A stretch of DNA of 64,000 nucleotides from Microbacterium mitrae (GTDB taxonomy: Bacteria; Actinomycetota; Actinomycetes; Actinomycetales; Microbacteriaceae), in the NCBI RefSeq assembly GCF_008017445.1, contig NZ_VRSW01000004.1:1-64000 (forward strand), written 5' to 3'. Shown here in pieces: positions 8,579 to 17,602 of this stretch; the first letter of the stretch is position 1, and the number at the start of each line of letters is the position of its first letter. The notes beneath the pieces are model-generated. The model had not been told where the DNA came from. It saw only the letters and a list, made by a program, of their open reading frames with translations, and searched no databases. The position numbers were made by a program, and so were the translations under genes.

Positions 8579-9580
8579 TTAGTAGTCCATGCGCCACATG
8601 TAGCGACGCACACTCAGTGGGTGTCCACGGTGGTCGGCGAGTGCGTCAGCAAATGTGCGGAGCACGACGCCGAAGATGAGGTGGGCGGCAATACCGCGAA
8701 CCGATTCGTCAAGGTGGTCGAGGCCGAAGTCCTTCGCGTCGATCACGAGGGTTCGTTCCGAGTGCGCCGTCAAGAACTTGACGGCGCGCTCTTCGATAGC
8801 ACGAGTCTCGTCGAGGCCCAGGAGCGCAATGAAGGGGACATCGACATCGGTGATCTCAAAGGGACCGTGAAAGTACTCGCCGGCATGGATAGCCGCTGAA
8901 TGAACCCACTGCATCTCCTGCAGAAGGCAAATCGCGAAGGAATAGGCGGGGCCATAGTTCGAGCCCGACGCCATCGTGTAGATGAGCTCTTCGCGACGGT
9001 ACGAGAAGCCCCAAGCATCGGCGGCGTCGGCATACTTCGCCTTTACGGCGGGAACCACGGAAGGTAGCGATGCGACAGCCGCATCGACCGCAGCCCCGTG
9101 CGTCGAACCTTCGTGGTCGTCCAAGAGGCCAGCGACAAGACGGAGCATTAGTGACGGAGCAACGTATGCTTCGCTCTTGCCCTCGCCGTGTTGGTAAGCG
9201 ATGACGTATTCAGCAGCCTCGGCCAGCGGTGATCCAAGTTCGTGCGTGAACGCGACCGTGAGCGCGCCCGCTGCACGCGCATGGCGAGCGGCCTCAACAG
9301 TCTCAGGGGTGGTCCCGGAGTGCGAGCACAGGATGACAACGCTCTGCGAATTGACGCGGCGCGACGCCCGTGCGGTGAACTCAGCAGCATTGAACGCTGC
9401 TGTTTCTAGTGACGTGGATCGCGAGCTCACGAAGTACTCGTTTGGCATCATGACGGCGTAGGAGCCGCCACATGCGGTGAAGAAGACGCGCTCGAGGGTG
9501 GGAAGCGCCGCAATGGCTGCGCGCGCCTCTGCGAGCTGCTGATCGATGACGGAAGATTCGGTTGAAACAGTGACAGTCAC
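8579..9580 (-). CDS. frlB: SIS-domain fructosamine-6-phosphate deglycase
   Basis: The 333-residue protein has two SIS domains, with CGGSYAVM and CSHSGTTPETVEAARHA typical of phosphosugar binding. The segment HAGEYFHGPFEI carries the Glu and His that act in FrlB/FraB deglycases. The expected reaction splits fructosamine 6-phosphate into glucose 6-phosphate and the free amine. It is the first gene of the operon; the GTG start has AAAGGG upstream. SIS family members also isomerise aminosugars, so the call rests on the combination with the FrlD-like kinase and the ABC importer. Confidence 0.78.
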   Translation of the reverse strand: MTVTVSTESSVIDQQLAEARAAIAALPTLERVFFTACGGSYAVMMPNEYFVSSRSTSLETAAFNAAEFTARASRRVNSQSVVILCSHSGTTPETVEAARHARAAGALTVAFTHELGSPLAEAAEYVIAYQHGEGKSEAYVAPSLMLRLVAGLLDDHEGSTHGAAVDAAVASLPSVVPAVKAKYADAADAWGFSYRREELIYTMASGSNYGPAYSFAICLLQEMQWVHSAAIHAGEYFHGPFEITDVDVPFIALLGLDETRAIEERAVKFLTAHSERTLVIDAKDFGLDHLDESVRGIAAHLIFGVVLRTFADALADHRGHPLSVRRYMWRMDY

Positions 9581-9592
9581 GTTTGCCCTTTC

Positions 9593-9640
9593 GTTATAAC
9601 GTGTGAATACGTTCTAACACGTCCTATGATGAATGGGCAA
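9593..9640 (-). promoter_or_regulatory. frl operon promoter and GntR operators
   Basis: Minus-strand TTGCCC (9635-9640) and TAGAAC/TTAGAA (about 9611-9617) are 17-18 bases apart. Two 8-base palindrome-like sites, GTTATAAC (9593-9600) and GTTCTAAC (9611-9618), lie 18 bases apart over the -10 and start region. This layout suits repression by the operon's own GntR/HutC protein. Confidence 0.55.
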
Positions 9641-9690
9641 GAGTTTCTTTCAAATTGACTCTTTGCGATGGCGCGATTTGCAAGTCAAAT

Positions 9691-9725
9691 ACCGAAGGAA
9701 CCCGGGGAATCCGGGCTCCTTCGGT
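9691..9725. terminator. 15-bp hairpin, terminator
   Basis: ACCGAAGGAACCCGG (9691-9705) pairs with 9711-9725 with one mismatch and a 5-base loop, flanked by AT on both sides. It lies about 80 bases past the minus-strand lipoprotein gene and most likely ends its transcript. Confidence 0.65.
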
Positions 9726-9806
9726 ATTGATTCATGCTCCATGCCGCGCAGTTCGCACACACATTTGGTTATCCGCCGAGGTTTCGTCAGACGACGGATA
9801 CGACGT

Positions 9807-10270
9807 TCAGTCGCTCTCGCGGCGCACGGTCGCGGTGAGTGAACCGTCGTTGAAGACCGGCGCATCGAGCGGGCGCAGTGCACTCGAGTTTCTGATCTGG
9901 GCGTCTGGCTCCTCCACTTCGCCATCAGCTGTGATGGTGAAGCCGCTCGCGGTGGGCTCAATAAGGCCATCACCGGTGAAGCGGAAGTAGTCCCACGACG
10001 CGACGATGCTCACACCTGGCCGCCCGACAACTCGACATCGAGGTAATTCGACACTCTGCCTGCTCGCGCGGTTGCAATCGACTTGGCCGAGCACTCAACC
10101 GCGTCAACGCTAAACATCTCGATATCAGCCTCGCCGTCACGGTCGATGGCGATCGTAACGGCGACCGCTGGTTCCGTCTGTGGCATCGGAGTCCCGCTCG
10201 TGCATGCCGACATCACCAGGCTCATACTGGCCAAGACTGCGACTGCCCCCACAAACTTCAACACATTCAT
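9807..10270 (-). pseudogene. small lipoprotein, split by a frameshift
   Basis: The 5' part (10270 to 10010) encodes an 86-residue protein with a clear lipoprotein signal (MNVLKFVGAVAVLASMSLVM followed by SAC) ending VELSGGQV and a TGA. The downstream frame continues without a break from SIVASWDYFRFTGDGLIEPTASGF to a stop at 9807. Together they look like one protein of about 154 residues separated by a single-base change near 10012. No function is recognised beyond membrane anchoring on the outer face. It could be a true frameshift, a sequencing error or a shorter intact lipoprotein; continuity of the sequence favours a broken gene. Confidence 0.55.
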
Positions 10271-10364
10271 GCGCCCCCGGTTACGCCTCGACGCTCCCCA
10301 CGAACGCCAAGTTTCGGAACGATAACACGCTGGCGCCGGCTCACGGAACGCCGGGTCGAGCGCG

Positions 10365-11135
10365 TCAGTTGCCGCGGAAGGTGGGCTTGCGCTTCTCCTG
10401 GAACGCGGCGAAGCCTTCGCGGTAGTCGTCGGTGTCGCAGAGGGCGGCCTGGGCGGCGTTCTCGTCGGCGACGGACTCCCAGAGACCGAGGCGTTCGTCA
10501 CGCAGTTGGGCGATGAGGTTCTTCGAGGCGACGAAGGCGTGGGTGGCTCCGGTGGCGGTGCGGGCGGCAGCGGCTTCGACTGCCGCGAGCGCCTCCCCTG
10601 CCGGGAACACTTGGGAGAAGAGCCCGGACTGCACGGCTTCTGCACCCGTCATGAGTCGCCCCGTGTAGATGAGGTCGAGCGTCTTGTGTGCTCCGAGGCG
10701 CTCGAAGAAGAGGGCGTGACCACCCGAGTCGAGGGTCGCGCCGAGGTTGGCGAAGGGGGAGCCGATCTTGGCGTTCTCGTCGACGTATACGACGTCGGTC
10801 GCGATCAATAGTCCGAGTCCGACGCCGAGGCACGCGCCGTGAGCCATCGCGAAGGTTGGGGCTGGAAACGACGACATCTTGCGAAGCAGCGGTGTGACCA
10901 ATTCGCCGAGGTATCCGGAGACGTCGTCGTCGCGCGGGTCGACTCCGGCGATATCGCGTCCGGCGCAGAACGCCCGACCTTCACCGCGCAACACGAGAGC
11001 GCGTACGCCGGCACCCTGCGCCTCGTCATACGCGTCATTCAGTTCCGCGAGCGCCTCCTCGTTCAGGGCGTTGAGTTTGTCGGGGGCGTTCAGCACCACC
11101 GTGGCCACTCGGTCAGCAATGGTCAGCTCGATCAT
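10365..11135 (-). CDS. paaG: enoyl-CoA isomerase/hydratase, PaaG-like
   Basis: This 256-residue crotonase-fold enzyme has the oxyanion-hole segments GRAFCAGRD (about 50-58) and MAHGACLGVGLG (about 92-103). It has an Asp in GATLDSGG where PaaG enzymes carry their catalytic Asp, rather than the second Glu of ordinary hydratases. The likely job is isomerising ring-1,2-epoxyphenylacetyl-CoA to the oxepin form. It starts eight bases after paaE, so it is the last gene of the paaABCDE-G operon. Confidence 0.75.
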   Translation of the reverse strand: MIELTIADRVATVVLNAPDKLNALNEEALAELNDAYDEAQGAGVRALVLRGEGRAFCAGRDIAGVDPRDDDVSGYLGELVTPLLRKMSSFPAPTFAMAHGACLGVGLGLLIATDVVYVDENAKIGSPFANLGATLDSGGHALFFERLGAHKTLDLIYTGRLMTGAEAVQSGLFSQVFPAGEALAAVEAAAARTATGATHAFVASKNLIAQLRDERLGLWESVADENAAQAALCDTDDYREGFAAFQEKRKPTFRGN

Positions 11136-11142
11136 GAGAACC

Positions 11143-12279
11143 TCACACGTCGTAGTCGACGACGACGCGATCGGTCGTCGGGTGGGATTGGCAGGTCAGC
11201 ACGTATCCGTGCTCGAGTTCGGCGGGCTCGAGCGCATAGTTCTCCGTCATCGTGACGGCACCCTCCCTCAGCAGCGCACGACAGGTTCCGCAGACCCCTC
11301 CCGCACACGCATACGGAACGTCAGGCCGCACGCGCATCGCCGCGTCGAGAATTGCCTCACGCGCGCTGACCGGCGAGGCGACCGTCGCGCGCTGGCCGTC
11401 GAGGGTGAAGTCGATCGTGATCGTGGGCTCGTCGGTGCGCGTGATGACGGGGCGGGCGGGGCCGCGATCAGCGTTGATCGTGAAGAGTTCGTGGCGGATA
11501 TGTTCGCGCGCGATACCGATCTCAGTGAGCACGGCGCGGCACATCGAGACGAGTTCGAGCGGGCCGCACAGGAACCATTCGTCCACGGTCTCCGGCAGCA
11601 CGAGTCGGTCGACGATCGCGTGGAACTTCTCGGCATCGACGCGGCCCGACAGCAGTTCAGCGCCCCGCTGCTCGCGCGACAGGATGTGGTGCACGACGAA
11701 ACGCGTCGGGTACCGGTCTTTGAGGTCGCCGATCTCCTGCAAAAACATGATGTCGTGGGCAGATCGGTTCGTGTAGATGAGGGTGAATCGCGACGTCGCT
11801 GATCGCTTGAGCATGGCGGTTGCGAGCGCCATGAGGGGAGTGATGCCGGAACCAGCGGCAACTCCCACAACGTGGGTGCCGTCAACGTCGGCGAGGGTGG
11901 ACGTGAACATGCCCTGCGGACTCATCACGTCGATCGTGTCGCCGGGGCGCAGTTCGGTCTGTGCCCACGTGGAGAAGACGCCGCCGTCGTCGCGTTTGAT
12001 GCCGACGGAGAGGCTGCCGGGTGTCGGCGGACGACACAGCGAATAGGAGCGCCGCACCTCTTTGCCCTCGAAGTGCGCGCGTAACGCGACATATTGCCCC
12101 GGCAAGTAGTCGTATTCGTCAGCCAATGGTTCCGGAACCACGAACGTCACCTCGACGGAGCTCTCCGTCAGCGGACGCACCTCGGCAACTTCGAGCGCGT
12201 GGAACCGGGCGCGGCGGCGGGCGGGGGCGCCTCCGACTGCAGTTTGCAGGAGCGTGGCGGCTGTTTCGTCGGTTGCCAT
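11143..12279 (-). CDS. paaE: phenylacetyl-CoA epoxidase reductase subunit
   Basis: The 378-residue reductase passes electrons from NADPH to the diiron epoxidase PaaAC. It has a ferredoxin-reductase FAD domain (VRRSYSLCRPP near 95-105), an NAD(P) domain (GVAAGSGITPLMALA) and a C-terminal plant-type 2Fe-2S domain with CAGGVCGTC and a fourth Cys in LTCQSHP. The order FAD-NAD-2Fe2S is as in PaaE. It begins one base after the paaD stop. Confidence 0.92.
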   Translation of the reverse strand: MATDETAATLLQTAVGGAPARRRARFHALEVAEVRPLTESSVEVTFVVPEPLADEYDYLPGQYVALRAHFEGKEVRRSYSLCRPPTPGSLSVGIKRDDGGVFSTWAQTELRPGDTIDVMSPQGMFTSTLADVDGTHVVGVAAGSGITPLMALATAMLKRSATSRFTLIYTNRSAHDIMFLQEIGDLKDRYPTRFVVHHILSREQRGAELLSGRVDAEKFHAIVDRLVLPETVDEWFLCGPLELVSMCRAVLTEIGIAREHIRHELFTINADRGPARPVITRTDEPTITIDFTLDGQRATVASPVSAREAILDAAMRVRPDVPYACAGGVCGTCRALLREGAVTMTENYALEPAELEHGYVLTCQSHPTTDRVVVDYDV

Positions 12280-12280
12280 G

Positions 12281-12778
12281 TCAGTGATTCTTGAAGTGGT
12301 CGAAGGGTTCGAGGCAGTCTTCGCACTGCCAGAGCGACTTGCAGGATGTGGATCCGAATCGTGCGAGCTCTTTGGTGCGCAGTGACGAGCAGCGCGGGCA
12401 CTTGACGGCGAGCGTCAGCGGGATGGGGCCCCTGACCGCCGATCGGCCGGTGGGCGGGGCGATGCCGTAGGCGGTGAGCTTTTGTTTGCCTTCGTCGCTC
12501 ATCCAGTCGGTCGTCCAGGCGGGTGTGAGGGTGAGGTCGATCACGACGTCGGTGAAGCCGGCGGCTTCGAGCGCGAGGTGTAGGTCGTCGCGGATCGTCT
12601 CCATCGCCGGGCAGCCGGAGTAAGTGGGCGTAATGGTGACGGTGACGGTGCCGGTCTCTGGTTCGATGCCGACATCGCGGAGGACTCCGAGGTCGGCGAT
12701 CGTGAGCACCGGAACCTCGGGGTCTGCGACAGCACCCGCGATGGCCCGGGCGTGGTCGAGTTGGGTTGTGGTCACCAT
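12281..12778 (-). CDS. paaD: phenylacetate degradation protein PaaD
   Basis: The 165-residue protein has an N-terminal MIP18/DUF59 domain (about 10-95, with YSGCPAME) and a C-terminal zinc-ribbon-like region with cysteine pairs CPRC and CEDC (about 122-153). PaaD proteins are thought to help mature the metal centres of the epoxidase. Its ATG overlaps the end of paaC, indicating coupled translation. Confidence 0.9.
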   Translation of the reverse strand: MVTTTQLDHARAIAGAVADPEVPVLTIADLGVLRDVGIEPETGTVTVTITPTYSGCPAMETIRDDLHLALEAAGFTDVVIDLTLTPAWTTDWMSDEGKQKLTAYGIAPPTGRSAVRGPIPLTLAVKCPRCSSLRTKELARFGSTSCKSLWQCEDCLEPFDHFKNH

Positions 12779-13641
12779 GTCGCCCCCGGGTGTTGGCGGG
12801 CGAGCACCTGCATTTCGGCGAGGATGAAGCCGAGCGCTGAGAAGTGGCTGCCATGGCGGCCTCCGGCGCTGGATGGTTGGGGCTGCGGAACTTCGAGATC
12901 TTCTTCGGCGAGCACGGCGGTGAAGATGGCTTCACATTCTTCTTGGAGGCTGGAGGGACGCGCGGCGATGCCGCGTGCGATGAGCGGTTCTATCGAGGTG
13001 TCGTCGCGGAACAGTTCGCCGACGAATGGCCACAGATTTTCCAGCGCGCGCTGGGTGCGGGTGCGGGATTCGTCGGTGCCGCCGGCCAGTCGGAGGGTCC
13101 ACTGCACGGCGTGGTCCCGGTGGTATTCGACCTCTTTGACTGCTTTCGCGGCGATCGCGGCGAGGGTCGGGTCGGTGGAGTCCGCGAGGCGCGTGTAGAG
13201 GGCGAACATGTAGGTGGCCATGACGAGTTGGCGGATGATCGTGTGGGCGAAATCGCCGTTGTCTTGCTGCACCATCCAGCTGCACCGGAACTCTGGTTCG
13301 TTGCGGAAGTATGCGAGATCGTCTTCGGTGCGGCCGCTGGCTGATCCCGCGTAGCGAAGGAGTGATCTGGCATGGCCGAGGAGGTCGAGCGCGATGTTTC
13401 CGAGCGCGACGTCTTCTTCGATCTCCGGTGCATGTGCGATCCAGCGGCTGAGTTGTTGCGCAAGGATGAGCGCGTCGTCGGCGAGCCAGAGTACGTATTC
13501 GGCGGTCTCGGGGGTCGCGATGGCATCGGCATCGCCGGCGAGTTCTGCTTCGAGGTCGAGTTGGTCAACGGTGACGGCACCGTGCGGGTTCTCACTATCC
13601 TCGGGAGCCAGCTCTGTGGTTCCGTTCTGTGCGCTCGTCAT
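12772..13641 (-). CDS. paaC: phenylacetyl-CoA epoxidase structural subunit
   Basis: The 289-residue ferritin-like protein is the non-catalytic partner of PaaA. I start it at the ATG in the ATGA overlap with paaB ([16 protein letters not shown]); the open frame extends further upstream but there it only shadows paaB. YVLWLADDALILAQQLSRW and NIALDLLGHARSLLRYAG are characteristic PaaC helices. A PaaC-PaaA pair makes the core heterodimer. Confidence 0.92.
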   Translation of the reverse strand: MTSAQNGTTELAPEDSENPHGAVTVDQLDLEAELAGDADAIATPETAEYVLWLADDALILAQQLSRWIAHAPEIEEDVALGNIALDLLGHARSLLRYAGSASGRTEDDLAYFRNEPEFRCSWMVQQDNGDFAHTIIRQLVMATYMFALYTRLADSTDPTLAAIAAKAVKEVEYHRDHAVQWTLRLAGGTDESRTRTQRALENLWPFVGELFRDDTSIEPLIARGIAARPSSLQEECEAIFTAVLAEEDLEVPQPQPSSAGGRHGSHFSALGFILAEMQVLARQHPGATW

Positions 13642-13943
13642 AGGTGGGGCACCCCCTCGGACGCCGTGTAGTAGATGGCGTGGCGGTAGTTTTTGCCGGC
13701 AGGGCTCTCGAAGAAGGCGCCGCGGGAATCGGGGTCGCTCGTCGTGATGGCGTCGGCCGGAACCACCCAGATGGAGGTGCCTTCGCTGCGGCGGGTGTAG
13801 AGGTCGCGGGCGTTGCGGAGGGCGAGTTCGGCGTCGGGTGCGTGAAGTGAGCCGGCGTGCACGTGGCTGAGGCCGCGGTTGGATCGCACGAACACTTCCC
13901 AGAGTGGCCAGGTGTCTTTGTTGTCTGATCCGGGGGAGGTCAT
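13638..13943 (-). CDS. paaB: phenylacetyl-CoA epoxidase subunit PaaB
   Basis: This is a 101-residue protein of normal PaaB length with [20 protein letters not shown] near the N-terminus and [12 protein letters not shown] in the middle. It is a small accessory subunit needed for the multicomponent monooxygenase. It overlaps paaA at its start and paaC at its end by four bases, so the operon is tightly coupled. Confidence 0.93.
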   Translation of the reverse strand: MTSPGSDNKDTWPLWEVFVRSNRGLSHVHAGSLHAPDAELALRNARDLYTRRSEGTSIWVVPADAITTSDPDSRGAFFESPAGKNYRHAIYYTASEGVPHL

Positions 13944-14905
13944 GCTGCGGCCTCTGCTTTCTTGGCTTGCTTTGCGGCATAGGCGACGGCGGCCTCACGC
14001 ACCCAGGCACCCTCTTCATGTGCCGCGCGGCGGTTCTGCAGTCGGGTTCCGTTCATGGGTCCGCGGCCGGAGAGGACTTCGTGAAATTCGGTCCAGTCGA
14101 TCTCGCTGGTGTGCCAGTGGTCTTCGTCCCAGTGAAGTTCGGGGTCGGGCAGCGTGATGCCGAGAATCTCAGCCTGCGGAACGAGCATGCCAACGAAGCG
14201 CTGGCGCAGTTCGTCGTTCGAGAAGCGTTTGATTTTCCAGGCCATCGACTGCGCCGAGTTAGGCGATTCATCGTCGGGCGGGCCGAACATCATGAGGCTC
14301 GGCCAGTACCAGCGGTTAACGGCGTCTTGTGCCATGTCGCGCTGGGCTTCGGTGCCCTGCATGAGGGTCAGAAGGATTTCGAACCCCTGTCGCTGGTGGA
14401 ACGATTCCTCTTTACAGATGCGCACCATGGCGCGTCCGTACGGTCCGTAGGATGCGCGGCAGAGCGGAACCTGGTTGCAGATGGCAGCGCCGTCGACGAG
14501 CCAGCCGATCGCCCCCATGTCTGCCCAGGTGGGTGTTGGGTAGTTGAAGATTGAGGAGTATTTGGCTTTGCCGTCGATGAGTTGCTGGGTCATTTCGTCG
14601 CGGGTGATGCCAAGGGTTTGGGCTGCGGAGTAGAGGTAGAGGCCGTGGCCGGCTTCATCCTGGACCTTCGCCATCAGGATCGCCTTGCGCTTGAGGGACG
14701 GAGCCCGGGTGATCCAGTTGCCCTCGGGTTGCATTCCGATGATCTCGGAGTGCGCGTGCTGCGAAATCTGTCGAATGAGCGTGCGGCGGTAGGCGTCAGG
14801 CATCCAGTCGCGCGGTTCGATGCGCTGTTCGGCGGCGATGAGCGCGTCGAAAGCCTGCTGCTCATCGGGTGATTCCACGGCGGCGAGTTGTGCGGCAGTC
14901 ATCAT
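13940..14905 (-). CDS. paaA: phenylacetyl-CoA epoxidase catalytic subunit
   Basis: The 321-residue PaaA is the diiron oxygenase subunit that makes the ring 1,2-epoxide of phenylacetyl-CoA using O2. Diiron-ligand helices are visible in [13 protein letters not shown] (about 102-114) and [15 protein letters not shown] (about 182-196), both with the ExxH pattern. It is the first gene of its operon, with a PaaR-like palindrome just upstream. Confidence 0.94.
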   Translation of the reverse strand: MMTAAQLAAVESPDEQQAFDALIAAEQRIEPRDWMPDAYRRTLIRQISQHAHSEIIGMQPEGNWITRAPSLKRKAILMAKVQDEAGHGLYLYSAAQTLGITRDEMTQQLIDGKAKYSSIFNYPTPTWADMGAIGWLVDGAAICNQVPLCRASYGPYGRAMVRICKEESFHQRQGFEILLTLMQGTEAQRDMAQDAVNRWYWPSLMMFGPPDDESPNSAQSMAWKIKRFSNDELRQRFVGMLVPQAEILGITLPDPELHWDEDHWHTSEIDWTEFHEVLSGRGPMNGTRLQNRRAAHEEGAWVREAAVAYAAKQAKKAEAAA

Positions 14906-14912
14906 CGACTCC

Positions 14913-14940
14913 TATTTACAGAACGATCGGTCAGTAAATA
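14913..14940. promoter_or_regulatory. PaaR-like operator before paaA
   Basis: A 28-base imperfect palindrome has outer arms TATTTAC and GTAAATA around AGAACGATCGGTCA. It begins eight bases before the paaA start codon. Two close relatives precede paaZ and paaF, so this is the operator of one regulon, probably bound by a TetR-type PaaR encoded elsewhere. Confidence 0.8.
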
Positions 14941-14970
14941 GTGTACGGCGGGTGCTGGGTTTAGGGAAGG

Positions 14971-15095
14971 GGTGCGGAACCAAGGGGCTGGGTGGGGTTC
15001 ACTGGTGATGCTGGGCTAGGAATGGGGGGTGCGGAACCAAGGGGCTGGGTGGGGTTCACTGGTGATGCTGGGCTAGGAATGGGGGTGCGGAACCG
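14971..15095. repeat. 56/57-bp tandem repeat
   Basis: A unit beginning GGTGCGGAACC and ending GGCTAGGAATGGGG starts at 14971, 15028 and 15084, giving two full copies and a short third. The copies differ mainly by one G. The spacer between the paaA operator and the HNH gene (14941-15359) holds this and the next repeat but no credible gene. Confidence 0.85.
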
Positions 15096-15131
15096 GGTGG
15101 CGCGGCGGGCACGCGGGTGCAGCTCGGGCCG

Positions 15132-15345
15132 CCTGGTCGTTGATCGAGCTGTAGCGAGACGAAACGAGGCGACGCTCCTCGAAAACCCCGGTGCATTCTG
15201 CCTCGGCCCCACGCTCCCTCGCGGGGCGACCTACCCGCGCCCGCGTGGTCGTTGAGCGAGCGTAGCGAGACGAAACGAGGTGACGTTGCCTCGAAAACCT
15301 CGGCGCGTTTCGACTCAGTCGCTGTGCTCCCTCGCTCAACGACCG
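15132..15345. repeat. GTCGTTGAGCGAG-type palindromic repeats (two units)
   Basis: Two tandem units start GTCGTTGATCGAG (15136) and GTCGTTGAGCGAG (15247), each followed by TAGCGAGACGAAACGAGG. The second closes with the reverse complement CTCGCTCAACGAC near 15332-15344, so it can fold into a long stem. Such elements are scattered in Microbacteriaceae spacers and behave like REP sequences. A related unit lies at about 18013-18118. Confidence 0.65.
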
Positions 15346-15359
15346 GACTACCCGCATCG

Positions 15360-16976
15360 TCAGGCCGCGTCGGCGTGTTCGGCGGGGCGGAATCGCGGGC
15401 ATGGCAGCGTGACGTTTCGCCACGCATGTTCGAGCGGAGCCTTGGGTGGGAGCTCGCGCGGCGGATGGTCAGGATGGGTGAGCATGAACTCCCCCTTGCC
15501 CTCTCGGGTGATGCGCCAGCCTCCGTTATGGAGGTTCATATGGTGATGCTGACAGAGCATGATGCCACGGTCGGCGTCGGTGGTTCCGCCCTCTGACCAA
15601 GGATCGATGTGATGCGCTTCGCAGTAGGAGGCTGGGCGGTCGCAGTTGGTCCAGCGGCAACCACCGTCGCGAATCGAGAGTGCAATCTTCTGTGCCGCCG
15701 AGAACATGCGCTTCGCGCGGCCCAGGTCGAGAGGGTTGCCGTGCGTATCAACGGTCACGTGGACGCTCTCGCTGTCACACAACCGCTGGTCAGCGACCCC
15801 ACCGGGCAGCGACACGAGTCGGTCTTCGGTGTGCGCGATGTTCGCGCGCTCACCAGCCCCGTCGATAACCTGCACCAGCCTCACGCCGGCCTGCCTGGTT
15901 CCGAAGACCGCCTTGGCGTCGGCGAGCACACCAGCCCGCAGGATGTCGACCATCAGGTCGTGCGCGAGCTGATCATTGGTTCGCGGGTCGGCCGAGAGCT
16001 CGGCGGCGTGCGCACGCTCCGCGGAGTCGACGAATCGCGGCCCGCCCCGTCGCGGACGCAGCGCGGCATCGTGAATCGACGCGATGAACAGAGCGGTCTC
16101 GTCGTCGAGAGTCCAGGTGGCGCGAGTAGCACCATTTTCGAGCTGATACAGGCGAAACGAGCGCCCCTCGTAGCGCTCATTGAACCGGCGCCGAGCGCCG
16201 TCAGGGTCGAGCTGATCGCGCATGGTGCGTGCGTGCTGATGAAGGTCGCCAACGGTCGTGACGGGAGCCTCCGCAATCAGCACCTCGGCCGCGACCGACC
16301 AGGCCTCGCGAGCCTGCGTGTCGTACTCGTCGGCCTCATCAGCCGACATCACGCCGCCAGTACCGACACCACGGCCCGATACGTGTCGCTCAATGCGGGG
16401 CGGCTCCCCCAGCCCGTTCTTAATCGCGTCGTACTGTGCCGACGAGAGCAACTCTGCGCGTAAGGCGAAATTCAGCGGCTGATGCCACGGAGGCGGCGGC
16501 GATGCGACAGCGCAGTCGGGAGACTCCTCAACCGATTCGAGCCCGCGCTCTTCAGCCGAGACGGCACTGTCGGGAAGCGCCGCAAGACCGGCGGCATCAA
16601 CAAGCGACTCGCTGACCCGAACCTGCCGGGCCGCCTCAGCCTTGGTCACACCCATGACCTCCTGCACGAGCGACACCGCCGAGCGATGGCCCCGCTTCGC
16701 CGCGAGCCCATCGTGACCAAACTGCCGGCTCGATCGCGCCGACGCGATGCCCGTCGCGATCTGCCGCAGGTGCGCGGCCTGGCGCTCCAGCATCGACGCC
16801 TCTTGCATCACTGCGTGAATCTCAGCGTCATTCATCGTGAGCATGCGCGACTGCATCTCACTCGAAGCCGCCACCGCATCTTCGTCAATCGCGGCACCGA
16901 TGGCAGGCGCATCACCGACCGCGCCGTGCCCACACAGGGTGGGTATCAGCGCCGCAACGTCGGTTAAAAGTACCAT
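15360..16976 (-). CDS. DUF222 (13E12 repeat) HNH endonuclease
   Basis: The 538-residue protein has a long helical DUF222/13E12 region (about 60-400) and a C-terminal HNH nuclease motif: CRWTNCDRPASYCEAHHIDP (about 445-464) followed by CQHHHMNLHNGGW. These proteins are multicopy in actinobacteria and may be mobile or have DNA-degrading roles; their biology is poorly known. It separates the two paa blocks and is flanked by repeats, which fits insertion. The ATG at 16976 is taken as start with no clear ribosome site. Confidence 0.85.
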   Translation of the reverse strand: MVLLTDVAALIPTLCGHGAVGDAPAIGAAIDEDAVAASSEMQSRMLTMNDAEIHAVMQEASMLERQAAHLRQIATGIASARSSRQFGHDGLAAKRGHRSAVSLVQEVMGVTKAEAARQVRVSESLVDAAGLAALPDSAVSAEERGLESVEESPDCAVASPPPPWHQPLNFALRAELLSSAQYDAIKNGLGEPPRIERHVSGRGVGTGGVMSADEADEYDTQAREAWSVAAEVLIAEAPVTTVGDLHQHARTMRDQLDPDGARRRFNERYEGRSFRLYQLENGATRATWTLDDETALFIASIHDAALRPRRGGPRFVDSAERAHAAELSADPRTNDQLAHDLMVDILRAGVLADAKAVFGTRQAGVRLVQVIDGAGERANIAHTEDRLVSLPGGVADQRLCDSESVHVTVDTHGNPLDLGRAKRMFSAAQKIALSIRDGGCRWTNCDRPASYCEAHHIDPWSEGGTTDADRGIMLCQHHHMNLHNGGWRITREGKGEFMLTHPDHPPRELPPKAPLEHAWRNVTLPCPRFRPAEHADAA

Positions 16977-17138
16977 GCTTTATTCTCGCATGAGTCACCG
17001 ACATTAGTAAATAGTTTCTATAAAGTTGTGGAAAGAAGTCTGAGATGGTTCGAAACCGCCAGCAGTACCATCACGCAGACATCAGAACAAGACCACGGAA
17101 CACCCACCCTCCGACACCAGCCCAGCTAGGTTTGAGCC

Positions 17139-17564
17139 GTGACGACCCGCCGCAAATTCCCCGCCAAGCGCTCCGCGGCGACCAGCGCGCGCTACGCCAA
17201 GCGCCGGCAAAATCGCCTCGCCCGTGTCGACAACGACCTCACACCCGAGCAATGGAGCAGCATCCGCACCGCTTGGAGCGCGTGCGCCTACTGCCAAGCC
17301 GCCGACGTCCCACTGCAGCGCGACTGCGTTCAGCCCGTCTCCCGCGGCGGACGCTACACACTCAGCAACGTGGTTCCGGCGTGCGCATCATGCAACGCGA
17401 GCAAACACAACAGCGAAGTCACATCGTGGCTGCGCCGCAAAAAGCTCGACGAACGCGCCTTCCTCCTCCGTCACGCAGAAATCCTCGGCGCACTCCTCGC
17501 CGCGGTGGATGAGAGCGGAACCCCCGACGATCGCCGAGCGGCGGAGAGCGGAACCATGGGCTGA
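17139..17564 (+). CDS. small HNH endonuclease
   Basis: The 141-residue protein has a basic N-terminus (MTTRRKFPAKRSAATSARYA) and an HNH motif: CAYCQAADVPLQRDCVQPVSR followed by CASCNASKHN (about 49-91), with two CxxC pairs for zinc. The start is GTG. The last codons run into a repeated GGAGAGCGGAACCATG sequence that occurs again just past the stop, so the C-terminus may have been extended by repeat DNA. Its role is unknown; it is not obviously part of a system. Confidence 0.7.
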   Translation: MTTRRKFPAKRSAATSARYAKRRQNRLARVDNDLTPEQWSSIRTAWSACAYCQAADVPLQRDCVQPVSRGGRYTLSNVVPACASCNASKHNSEVTSWLRRKKLDERAFLLRHAEILGALLAAVDESGTPDDRRAAESGTMG

Positions 17565-17602
17565 CACCGCAAGGCGGAGAGCGGAACCATGTGGTTGCGC
17601 TG

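Noticed and set aside
8566..8613. Earlier in-frame Met for the binding lipoprotein
   Set aside because: It overlaps the deglycase gene, has no ribosome site and would bury the lipoprotein signal peptide.
13642..14019. N-terminal extension of the paaC frame over paaB
   Set aside because: The extension is Arg/Pro-rich, overlaps paaB and part of paaA, and the ATGA overlap start matches PaaC length and operon spacing.
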